From the NCBI GenBank assembly GCA_013399895.1, contig VXBA01000317.1, positions 1,031,539 through 1,095,538 on the forward strand: a stretch of DNA of 64,000 nt, in the 5' to 3' direction. Within the stretch, counting starts at the first letter, position 1. Every line of letters starts with the position of its first letter. Source of the DNA: Serilophus lunatus (Eukaryota > Chordata > Aves > Passeriformes > Eurylaimidae). Below are positions 52,529-62,450 of this stretch, in pieces. The notes under the pieces are model-generated. The model worked only from the letters and a program-made list of their open reading frames with translations. It had not been told where the DNA came from and did not search any database. Made by a program: the position numbers and the translations under genes.

Positions 52529-52559
52529 CCCTTAGCAACCGCCGCGCCGTTGCTAAGGG
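52529..52559. promoter_or_regulatory. Perfect 11-base inverted repeat in the PSMD5 promoter
   Basis: CCCTTAGCAAC and its exact complement GTTGCTAAGGG are separated by nine GC-rich bases. The arms contain TAGCAAC and GTTGCTA, which resemble half-sites of the RFX X-box, though the orientation and spacing are not the canonical ones. Confidence 0.7.
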
Positions 52560-52630
52560 CGGCGGAGCTCTCGCGATGCTTGCGCCCGGCTGTTGCTGAG
52601 GGAGGGCGGAGCTCTCGCGATGTTTGCGCG
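52549..52630 (+). repeat. 44-base-period duplication with two TCTCGCGA elements
   Basis: GTTGCTAAGGG...GGCGGAGCTCTCGCGATGCTTGCG recurs about 44 bases later with GTTGCTGAGGG and GATGTTTGCG. The core TCTCGCGA lies at 52569-52576 and 52613-52620. TCTCGCGAGA is an established promoter motif of housekeeping genes; here the last two bases differ. Each copy creates an ATG upstream of the PSMD5 start. Confidence 0.75.
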
Positions 52631-52632
52631 CC

Positions 52633-55600
52633 ATGGCGGAGGCGGCCAAGATGGCGGAGGCGCTGTGGGCGCTGCTGGAGCGGGCGGCCCGGCGGGACGC
52701 GGCGCTGGAGGAGCTGAGGGCGCTCAGGGTGGCCCTGCAGGCCGTGCCGCCCGCCGCGCTCCGCGCCCGCCTGGGCGAGCATCACCTGGCAGCGCTCTTC
52801 GCTCTCCTCAGCGGCAGTGACCGGTGAGCTGGGCCCCGACTCCCGGAGCGGGGGGTTCCTGCGGAGAAAGGGGGGTTTGGGTTGGAATGGGCTGGGCAGG
52901 GAGGTGGGGGAGTCACTGTCTCTGGAGGTGTTTAAAACAAGACTGGATGAGGCGCTGAGTGCCAGGGTTTAGCGGGTGAGGTGGTGTTGGTAATGGGTGT
53001 TTTCCAAGCGAGTTAATTCTGGGGTTCTGAGGGGCGGGGGGGGCACAGCGGCGTCACCTCCTGAAAGGCTCGGTTTTCTCCCCAGGGAACAGGTGTCCGT
53101 GTGTGTTTCCATCCTGGAGAGGCTCCTGCAGGCCCTGGAGCCCGTCTATGTGATCCAGAACCTCCGAGAGGAGCTTCAGAAGGGGCTTTTCCACCCCGAT
53201 GACTCGGTGAAGATCCTCACCATCGCTCAGGTACCGGGTGTTCTCCAGGAGGAGGGGACAGAGCTCTGTGTGGAGACAGAACGGGTTAATCCTCAGCTCT
53301 TGCTGCTGTTTCCTGCCCTGATTTGTGACAAAAACACGAGTTTCATCTGCAGGAACTGTGCCCTTGCCCTGGAGGATGATTCCTGTGCAGTGTGTTTATG
53401 CTTTCTGTCTGTTATAACGTGTAAAACTGGCATGACAAAAGTCACCTGTAAAGGAAACTTGGGCCACATGTCCTGGTTCAAGCTTTCCGAGTCAGCACTG
53501 AGAACTCAAAGCAGCACCATTTTGATATTTAGGGTGCTTGAAACAGGGCTGTGAAAGCACCAGAAAGGAACAGGCTGTGGGAACTGGACACAGTGATGGG
53601 AAAGAGCAGGACTGTGGGACACTGGTTTGGGAGGGGCTGGATGGTCTCAGGCTCAGCCAAAAGCAGTTTGATGGGTGTTGGTGTGATCCAAAAATGCTGC
53701 TTCTGGCTGCCTGTGGAGCTGTTGCAGTGCTTGGGTGTCCTTAGAGTGGAAAAAGTCTGTTTTCATGCTGTTTTTTCTAATTGTTTGAGCAGGTGGGGAG
53801 GATTGTTGAAGACCCAGACGCTGTTACAGAAATCCTCAACAGCCCCGAGCTGTTACAGCAAATTATTAATTGCATTGGTGGAGAGAAAATAGCAGTGGCT
53901 AAGGAGGTGAGCTGGGCTCTACTGTCTAATTCCTCTGCACAACCCCCTTGTCCATGTGTCCAAGGGGAGCAGCAGCTGCTCCTCCCTGAGCAGGAGGCAG
54001 CTCGTGGTGCTCCCAAGGCGCCACAAGAGTGTGAATGCCTTAAACCCAGAAATCACTTAGTTGTGAGAGGAAACTGCCCCAGAACTCCAGGTTTGCAGTA
54101 AATGATGCCAAAGAGAACTCCTAGATCAGAATTGGATGCCAGAGACTTGGCTGACAAGAACCATTGGCTCTCATCAGTGAAAAATGAGTTGTGATTAAAC
54201 GTGTAACAAGTTGATGAAGGACTTCAGAACTAAATCTCACCCTCTTGTGTTTTCTTCTCTTTGTTTTTAATAACAAGCTCCTGCTTTTGCTTCCAGGCCA
54301 TCAAATCTCTGTCCAGGATAGCCCAGACCCAGGATGGTTTGGAGGCTTTGTTTGCCAGCAGTTTGTTGAGTGACCTGAAAAATGTGATGGCAACGAGTGA
54401 CGTCGTTCGCTACCGAGTGTACGAGGTGGGCCCTGGGTTTGGGGGCTTTGTGGCCTTTAAATTACCATTTTTCTCTGCTTTCTGGAAGTAAAATTCAAAT
54501 TCAAATAGCTGCTGTAGTCTCTGAACCTCTGGGTGTGAAGTGCTGTTAAAGGAGACAAGGGAGATGCCAAGTGTGTCACTGTGGAGGTGGATGGCAAAGC
54601 AGAAATCATACAATTGAACCATTCTGGAGCTTAATGGGGGTAACAGGGGAAAAGGTGACTGTGAATAGAAATCAAATGCATGTGGTGTCAACTTGAGACT
54701 CCTTAGGAGCATATTTTGGGCAACCATTTGGGTTAATTATGAAAACATAATGAAATTCTCTAATATATGTGGGGTTAAATATAAGCATTATAGGATATTT
54801 ATCGTGGGATGTATTTATTATGAGGTACATTTGTCATGGGATGTATTTATTATAAGGAATATTTGTCACAGTGCTTTAATAAACCATCTTGTGTTTTTGC
54901 TTTTTTTTAGTTAATTGTTGAGATTTCTTCAGTGTCAGCAGAGTCACTGAATTACTGTGCAAAGAGTGGGTTAATTTCTGAGTTAATTGGGGAGCTCACT
55001 GGAGATGATGTGCTGGTCAGGTATGTTGGAATTTCCCCCATTGCTAGAACTGATATTCAGTCTCAAAATAACACTCTTTAAATGCATTTGTGTGTGTTTC
55101 CTGTGAAACCCTTTACAGGAAAACACTTTAAAGTGCCTTGAGTGTAAAATACTTCAGTTTGAGAACCAAGGTGAAGTTTCCCCAGTATGATGTGATTATT
55201 TTGATGTTTAGCTGCAGCATAAACACCTTAAATTCTTTCCAATTCTACACCTAAAATAAAAGCTGAATGAGCCGGGAGGAGTGTTGGGATTGTTTCTGTT
55301 TTGGGGTTTTTTTGTTTGTTTGGATTTTGTCTCCCAAATATTTTTTTTTTTAATCACTGAATACTTCAAAGTTCATCTAAACCAAACAATAACTGTTTCT
55401 TCCAGAGCCACTTGTGTAGAGATGGTGACTTCACTGGCCCACATCCCCCATGGGCGTCAGTATCTGGCTCAACAAGGAGTTATGGATAAAATTTCAAACA
55501 TCATCCTTGGGGCAGAGTCTGATCCTTTCTCAAGCTTCTATTTACCAGGTGACATCATGCACTTCTTGAGTCCAGGTTTTGCTTTTGTTAAGGAGCTAAA

Positions 55601-57760
55601 TTGAGAGGGTTGTTAAGCCTCTCTCTTGTGAATTTTTGGATATTGGATTGAATATATAAAATGTTTGATGTATAAAGTATAGGATGTGTAAAAGTTGCTG
55701 AAGGACAGTCTGGCACATGAATAATATTCCTCATTAATAGTGGTAGTACAGGTAAGATCTGGGCAGGCTCTGCTGTAGCTTTTTTGTGTTATTACAGCCT
55801 TGTTTTTAGGATTTGAAACTCAAAATTCAAAATACTGGCTTATTGCTTAGTTCTGTCGTGATGCCTTTTACCAACACTATTCAGACTCAATAACACAAGT
55901 TTAGCAACAAAACAATCTCAGACTTAATTTAGTCATTGCTAAAGTTGCTGTTTCTCCACTCAGTGCCTTTTTTTGGTCATGTTTTCTCAGGATTTGTTAA
56001 ATTTTTTGGGAATCTGGCTGTTGTGGACAGTCCCCAGCAGATCTGTGAGCGCTACCCTGTCTTTATGGAAAAAGTCTTTGAAATGGCAGAAAGTCAGGAT
56101 CCAACCATGATTGGAGTGGCTGTGGACACACTGGGAATCCTGGGATCAAATGTGGAAGGCAAACAGGTTTTGCAGAAAACCAGTTAGTATCTTCTTTTTT
56201 CTTTAACAAAACTTTCTCAGTAACTGGCACGAGAGAGAATCAGTTTGGTGTAACAGAGAAAGGAACTGGAAAATCTATTTGTTTATCTAATAAATACATT
56301 TATAACATGATTGACTATAGACATCTGGCTGAATGAATTAATTAAAAACCTTTGTTTTTGGAAGGAAGCAGATTTCAAAGCCTGTTAAGCAAAATAGGGC
56401 ACCAGGCCAAGAACGCCCCCACGGAGTTACGGCTGCGCTGCTTGGATGCCATTTCATCTCTCCTTTACTTGCCTGTAAGTTGGTGTTGGTTTGGGGCTTT
56501 TTTCCTTTAACTCAGCAAGAATGACACCTGAGTAACGTTGAGAAGACCTTTTGCAGCCTCCAGCTTGGGTAGAAGTGGTGCTTTCTAGTGTTCTTAGTCA
56601 CTGACTTTACTGTTTTGCAATTCCCTGATTTATTTCTTTGTTTAAGGTTTGAGTTTGAAAAGTTTATAAAATATGAAGTCAAGAGTTCATTGACAAGGGA
56701 ATGGGACTGAACAAGTTGATATCCTTGTGCTTAAAGGGCCAGTGGCAGCTGTTCTAATCCCTGTGTGTGTTCTTTAGATCCATTGGGGAGTTTAACAGTG
56801 TAGCTCTAAACCATTTGAACACGCATTGAAAACTTGAAAGCTTTTCATAATACTTTCACTTTTGGGTGTTATTTCTGCAGCCAGAGCAGCAGACAGAAGA
56901 CCTTTTAAGAATGACTGAATCCTGGTTCACATCCTTGTCCAGCCAGCCCCTGGAGCTGTTCAGGAGCATCAGTACTCAGCCATTCCCTGACCTGCACTGT
57001 GGGGCTTTACGGGTGTTTACTGTAAGTGCCTTTTGCTTTTAAAGATCAGGGAGTGAGTTGTGTTGCCATTCAGTCTCAGATTTACTCATTTTTTTCAAGT
57101 TGAAGCTCAGAAGTGGTCAGAAATAGGCCTTTTTCCTTTTGCCTCCCTTGTGTTCCCCATTTAAATAATGCAGCAGACATGTCATGTCTGTAATGCTAAT
57201 TTTCTAATAAATTGGAGAGGGGGGAAAAAAGGCAACAGCGGTGCTCCAGGGTGCTGCTTCCATACCAGAGGCACTGCTGTGATAATTCCTCTAAAACTTT
57301 GAAGATAAGCACTGAGCTGTACTTGTTCTCCTCTGTTAAACCCTGCTGCTTGATTTGAGTTGTGTAATCACTGTGTGCAATGAATATCATTTAATTTTTC
57401 CCATTCCTTGGCTCTTTGCCTAAAAACCTACTGTGTAACTGCTTTTTGGGGTTTTAAAATGAGATGTTTCTCCTCTCCCACATCTTTTGTCTTCCTCTTC
57501 AGGCCATTGCAAATCAACCATGGGCCCAGAAGCTGATGCTGGACAGCCCAGGGTTTGTGGAGTACATTGTGGACAGATCTGTGGAGCCTGACAAAGCTTC
57601 AAAGGATGCTAAATATGAACTGGTGAAGGCCCTGGTGAACTCCAAAACAATTGCAGAGATCTTTGGGAATCAGTACTACCTGAGGCTCAGGGCTTACCTG
57701 CAGGAGGGCCCTTATTATGTAAAGGCAGTTTCTACCACAGCTGTGGAAGGAGCAGAATAA
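52633..57760 (+). CDS. PSMD5: 26S proteasome non-ATPase subunit 5 (S5b assembly chaperone)
   Basis: Chaperone for assembly of the 19S regulatory particle base. In human it binds a PSMC1/PSMC2-containing intermediate and is absent from the mature 26S proteasome. Exons: 52633-52823, 53086-53230, 53793-53906, 54297-54425, 54911-55020, 55406-55548, 55991-56182, 56365-56474, 56881-57021, 57503-57760; 510 residues against 504 in human. The chosen ATG has G at -3 and +4 and begins [15 protein letters not shown]. The protein is alpha-helical throughout with ARM/HEAT-type repeats. Conserved stretches include [68 protein letters not shown] and the C-terminus STTAVEGAE. An earlier TTG and out-of-frame ATGs were not used as start. 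Introns over 300 bp show only a CR1 fragment in intron 1. Confidence 0.97.
52881..53000 (+). mobile_element. CR1-like fragment in PSMD5 intron 1
   Basis: GTCACTGTCTCTGGAGGTGT, TTAAAACAAGACTGGATGAG and GCGCTGAGTGCCAGGGTTTA follow the order of avian CR1 (GGAGGTGTTTAAGAAAAGAC, TGGATGAGGCACTTAGTGCC). It is truncated and lies very near the 5' end of the gene. Confidence 0.8.
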
Positions 57761-58900
57761 TGTCACTGGTGTCACTGGTCCCCTTCTTGCAGAACATATT
57801 CCTGAAACAGGTGTTGAGGTACAAGGTGTAAAGACTCTCCACACTGGAGTGTCTTTGGGTTGTCTCTTTAAAGGAATGTGAGGATATTTTGACTCTATTT
57901 AAAATGAGTCAGGAGAGCAAATTAAAGGCTATTTGATATTTCCCCCATAAATGTCAAGGCAGGACTTCTCTGGGGGTTGTCATGAGACAACCCAGGTAAG
58001 CACTTCCCAACTACTGACTGTGTTTTACTTTGTAGAATTTATCAGTGTTGGTTAAATTGTTCTTGGGTTTGGAGCTTCTCTTTTGTTTTCTCATTATGTT
58101 CCAGTTCAATTCAAAAAGAAAAGAAACACCAAAAGACCTTGAGGTTTGTAACCTCAGATGCTGCCATAGTTTCTCTCTTTTAAAAATTCTTTTTTTTTTA
58201 TATCTGCCAAAGCTGGCACTTGCATGAAACACACTTTATTCAGAATCCTGTTCCTAAGAATAAGCCACACTCTGTCCACATGAGGGAGTATGGACTGGAT
58301 TCTCTTCTGTTCTCAACCTGCTGGATGTGAGTCTTGCTTCAATAAATTATCCTGAATATTGTTTACATTTTATGCTGAGGATTTAAAAAAAGACAAAAAA
58401 AAAAACGCCCTTAACCCTTTTAAACACAAATCAATGCTGTAGTGGATCAAACCAAACTGGGAGCTTTGCCTCCCCTGGCTGCTGTGGTGTGGCAGCTCAG
58501 TTCAGTGGCTCAAAGAGAGCCTGAGGTGTAGCACTGCAAAGCTACTTCAGAACCAAATCTTCAATTGTTTACACTATTTTGTAACAGAGATAAATTTTTT
58601 TAAGTGTTATTTAAAGAAATGTATGATTTTAGTTGCCTGAGTTAAACTAATAGGGGTGGGAACATGAAACTTTTGTGTTTAAGGGCATCAGTGGACAGGA
58701 GGATGGAAATGTTGGACTTCTGGAAGTTGGAATCTTTTGAAGATGTCAGATAAGTGTGGGAGAGAATCAAGATGTGTCTTTGTCCATAAACAGAGACCAG
58801 AGTGTACTTTATATCAAAGTTTTTTATTTTTGTTGAGGACATAAGAAACAAATCTGAGGAATATCTGGGGGAAGCAGAATAAACTGTGAAATTACTACTT
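57761..58900 (+). other. PSMD5: PSMD5 3' UTR with two candidate poly(A) signals
   Basis: After TAA at 57758-57760, AATAAA hexamers occur at 58341 and 58878. Either could end the transcript. No coding sequence is seen. Confidence 0.55.
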
Positions 58901-60768
58901 TTGGGTTTATTTTAGTCAGTCAGGTGTAACTGTGCAAAGTATTTGTTCTCATGCTGCCAGGTGAGGATCTAGTCATGCAGTAACTCCTCTCTTACATGGA
59001 GGAGGTGGAGATGCAGCTGGTATTGCCTCCCAAAAATTGCTGCCAAGGAACCAAAATGGGCTTAGAGGAGCTGGGAAAAACATCTTCCTGTTCCAACATC
59101 TCCTGTTTGCTGAGCTGTGTCAGTGGAGGTGATGTGCCTGCTCCAAAATGTACAAAAGTTCTCCATGACACTGCTGCTGCTGCTTTCACCCCAAACGTGC
59201 CCAATGAACATCTGCTAGTGAGAAATGCACCACAGTGTGAACAGAGAGAGCATGGAAGCTTTTGAATCCTGCATCCAGCAAAAACACCAGAGCACTAAAA
59301 AGGAAATGAAAAAGAGTATAGAAGTCCTTAGTTTGCACTTGTTTTGGACTGTTCAGCTTTGTTATTTTAGGTGGCTTTGTGTGCTGGTAGCTCTGTATGA
59401 GCCATATGCTAAAATCTAAGTAAAAGAAATCAATATATAAACTTTTTTCTGCAATTCATGAGTCTCTTCCATGTGTGTTTTCAGCTGTTGCTTTTGAAGG
59501 CTACTCTGTGTGCTCAGTCTTTAGCATCTGCTTTGCATGGTACATTTGCCAAAGACAATATTTTAGAATGCACAGAGATGCCAAACAAGGGGATTTTTGT
59601 ATCTATGCACATATGCTTTATTTTATTGAGCTTTGAGCTCAACATTGATGAATTCATCAGGTATTTCCCCCTTATTCTTCACATGCAGCTCTCTGCCCAT
59701 GCTGTGCATTGCCATATGGATTACATGCTGCTGTCTGATAGAAATGGAAAATAGGAGTGTGTTGTCTCTGTTTTCCCCCCTTTAGCAGGTGGAGATAACG
59801 GAGGTAAAAACAGAAATGGAATGATGGAGAAGGAGAATTGAGGTAACATGGTAAATTTCTGGTTTAAAAAACAAACCAAAAACAATCAAATAAAAACCCC
59901 AAACCAAAACTCATTGTTTGGCCAAGATTAACTTGGTATTTCAGAATTGTGGGTCCTTGGGAGCACGTTTCCAAATCCTTTAGTGCCAGTGGAAAGAGTA
60001 GCTGGGGCTCTCAAAGGTATGATGTGTGTGTCTCACAGTTGGACAAATCTGTCTTACTGCTTGAAGAATGGATATGGAAGTGTTTTCTGGAAGATGGAGA
60101 TGCGGGTGGGGTTTGTATTCTGGGACTTGTCCCTACTTTGGGGAATTTTTACATTTTGGGTAGTACTGGTATTGCCAGTTTGCTGGTGAATTTGTTCTGC
60201 CTTAACTGCTGCTGATGTTCTGCAGTGTGTCGTTGATGTCACAGAGCTGCCTTGTCAGTGTTTCTCTGATGCCAGAACTGACAGAAAGACAAGATTCTTT
60301 ACCAGGCAAGTTGGATTTCTTGCCTAGAATCTCCTTGGGCTGTTTGCCTCAGCAGTTTCCATGGTGGCTCCATGTCTTGTGCCTCCCTCTCTCCCTGGTA
60401 CTGTAAACCAGCCTGCTCAGAAGCAGCTCCTTTTGGGGGTGGAAAGCTCGCCCTTCGTTCCAAAGAATTTTGTAAGTGGATGATTCCTCACTCAGACAAA
60501 AAATGCAGGAGTTTTGAGGATTCAAAAGTCTGAAAAACACTGGGGACAGACAAAATTTCTTGGAATACTCTTTGTATGCATGAACTTGCAGGTACTTACA
60601 TCGAGTACATCCAGTTCTGCTGCTGCTGTCACACACTGGAGCATTGGGAATTCACTTGCTGTTGAAAGGAGGAGAATTTTCTTGGGGAGGGCATTGTTGA
60701 TGCTGAACATGGACAGGCTAAAACAGCTGCTAGAAGAAAATCCAGACTTTCTTCACAAAAGTTAAATC
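58901..60768. other. Spacer between convergent PSMD5 and B3GALT9
   Basis: AT-rich, with no recognised gene, and only short open frames without known motifs. TTTATT near 59628 (AATAAA on the minus strand) could be the poly(A) signal of B3GALT9. Confidence 0.55.
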
Positions 60769-61887
60769 CTAATTGACAAAATGAAGAACCTCATTTTTTA
60801 TTCTATCCAAGGGGAACTGTTTGAACTTGTCAATGTAGGTCAAAACCCTGCAGGACACCAGGCTGTAGTAGGTTTCCAGCAAGGAACAATCTTCCCCATG
60901 GCTCGTTTCCTTCCAGCCTTTAAATAGCTCGTCCTCTTTCATGTTGGAAGAGGTGAAAATGAATTTATAGCAGCATCGATTGTAGCTGATGTGCTTTCCC
61001 CCAGAAAAGCGGGAGCTGTGGATGGGAGTGATGCCAGCTTTTTTGGCACAGATCCCTACAAAAGTGTCAGGGGGCACCGACAGCGGCACCTCCTTGGCAG
61101 CCACGAAAACCTTGCGGGCGACGTCCTGGGACATGACAAAGGCGCTCCCCTCACAGTAATCTGGGAATAACTCCTCGGGGTACTGCTGGTTGGGAACAAA
61201 GCCGGGGCTCTGGGGATCCCTGTCAGGCACTCCTTGATGGATGACCCTCCCCAGGTAGATGTCCTCGAGCTGTGTTAAGCTCAGCAAGTATCCAGCCAGG
61301 CTTGGGACACCCACAAACACGTCCTCGCTTGTTTTGAGGATGAATCTTGCCTGGGGACAGAAGGTCACCGTCCACTCCACGCTCATCAACACCTTGTGTG
61401 TCTGTGTCTTGGGAGAATCGGTGAAACTGCCTTCAATAATGTCTCTGTGCTTGTGAGCCTCCTCATTGATCTCCAGCTGGGTGCTTTCTGAGGCTGCCTT
61501 TCCTACAGCAAAGAGAGTCAGGACAGTGTAACCTCTGGTGTCTGTCACGTTGCCCCACGTCTGCCTGATCACGTTGCGCCTTGTCCTGTTTTCTGGGCTA
61601 CTGCAGACAAGAATGAGCAAAAACACCTCTTGATCCGAGCATGTCGCTGCACTGCTGACACTGTAGGAGAGGTTGGCCTTTAGAGGATCCATATCCAGCT
61701 TCCTGGCCCTCTCCCTGATCTCCAGAGTCTTTGCATCGGTGTAAGACAGAGGCAGGGAATGCAGGAAATACTCTTCCAGTAAATCTGCCCCGAAAAGCAG
61801 CAGGTGGAAAAGCAAGAGGTTAAAGAGAATGAAGCACCACTGGTGAGTCCGGAGCCTGCAGAGCGTCAGCTGGGGAAGGGAAGACAT
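60769..61887 (-). CDS. B3GALT9: Beta-1,3-galactosyltransferase 9-like, GT31 family
   Basis: Predicted type II Golgi membrane glycosyltransferase, 372 residues in one coding exon, typical of many GT31 genes. The ATG at 61887 is used; an in-frame GTG two codons earlier was rejected. Seen in order: short cytoplasmic tail; membrane anchor (about 17-36, WCFILFNLLLFHLLLF); stem; catalytic start FLLILVCSSPENRTRRNVIR then QTWG (about 89-112), matching the GT31 RRxxIRxTWG pattern; ILKTSEDVFV (about 183-192) at the usual DxD site; EDIYLGRV; YPEELFPDYCEGSAFVMS; PPDTFVGICAKKAGI near the end. Possible N-glycosylation sites are N72, N100 and N113. The DxD first aspartate is replaced by serine. Position next to PSMD5 matches human B3GALT9. 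Acceptor substrate is unknown. Other B3GALT or B3GNT paralogues are less likely on synteny. Confidence 0.88.
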   Translation of the reverse strand: MSSLPQLTLCRLRTHQWCFILFNLLLFHLLLFGADLLEEYFLHSLPLSYTDAKTLEIRERARKLDMDPLKANLSYSVSSAATCSDQEVFLLILVCSSPENRTRRNVIRQTWGNVTDTRGYTVLTLFAVGKAASESTQLEINEEAHKHRDIIEGSFTDSPKTQTHKVLMSVEWTVTFCPQARFILKTSEDVFVGVPSLAGYLLSLTQLEDIYLGRVIHQGVPDRDPQSPGFVPNQQYPEELFPDYCEGSAFVMSQDVARKVFVAAKEVPLSVPPDTFVGICAKKAGITPIHSSRFSGGKHISYNRCCYKFIFTSSNMKEDELFKGWKETSHGEDCSLLETYYSLVSCRVLTYIDKFKQFPLDRIKNEVLHFVN

Positions 61888-62277
61888 GGACACTCAGTTC
61901 TCCTGCTCCTCAAACAGAAAGGCTTTCCCTCACTTTGTAATGCATTCATGCAAAGCAATCACAATTGTTAGACTATGGTCTTTGTATTGTGAGTTTGAAG
62001 CTCTCTTTCTCCTAGAGACTGAGGGAATCTAAAGGCACAGCAAGACACCAAGCTGAAAAGGACATCCCATGTTGTAATTTAGGAGGCCTCTTTTTGTGCA
62101 TTCACATGTGGAAATACTAAGGAGTAACTTGCTATTATCTATTTTTAACCTGTTACTGAAGGCCTGAAGAGGCAGTGAGGACCTGTAATATTAAAAAGTG
62201 TCCTTGAAGGAGAGCTTTTGGTATTGGCCTGACAGTGTCACATGAAAGCAGCCAGAGGAAGAATCCAAAGGGAAAGA

Positions 62278-62388
62278 CCAGGTTGGATGGGTCTTTGGGT
62301 GACCTGGTTTAGAGGAAGGTGTCCTTGCCCATGGCAAGGGAGTGGAACAAGGTGATCTTTAAGGTCCCAACCCAAAGCATTCCATGAA
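62278..62388 (+). mobile_element. CR1 LINE 3'-end fragment
   Basis: Contains CAGGTTGGATGGGTCTTTGG, GTGTCCTTGCCCATGGCAAG, GAGTGGAACAAGGTGATCTT, TAAGGTCCCAACCCAAAGCA and TTCCATG, in the order of the avian CR1 3' end, plus orientation. It ends about ten bases from the putative B3GALT9 5' donor. Confidence 0.92.
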
Positions 62389-62397
62389 AGCACTTAC

Positions 62398-62450
62398 CTG
62401 CATGGTGCTGGGAGCTCTCCCTGCAGCAGGAGCTGTGTGGGTAGTTTCCC
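62398..62450 (-). other. B3GALT9: Possible noncoding 5' exon of B3GALT9
   Basis: On the minus strand CACCATGCAG is followed by GTAAGT (donor at 62397), a full consensus donor. A matching acceptor, a pyrimidine tract plus GAGGAGCAG, lies near 61908, about 20 bases upstream of the B3GALT9 ATG. If joined, the ATG in the exon would open a four-codon reading frame (MQEN, stop). The right limit is arbitrary. Confidence 0.35.

Larger units (their letters stand above)
52240..52632 (+). promoter_or_regulatory. PSMD5: CpG-island promoter region of PSMD5, probably bidirectional
   Basis: GC-rich region ending at the PSMD5 start codon. It contains an 11-base tandem repeat, a perfect inverted repeat and a 44-base duplication with TCTCGCGA cores, listed separately. 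CUTAL lies head to head on the other strand, so a shared or divergent promoter is plausible. A G-run lies at 52260-52275. Confidence 0.6.

Noticed and set aside
52593..52820. Open frame overlapping PSMD5 exon 1 as a separate gene
   Set aside because: Gly/Ala/Arg-rich shift frame of exon 1. It is considered only as a possible overlapping upstream frame.
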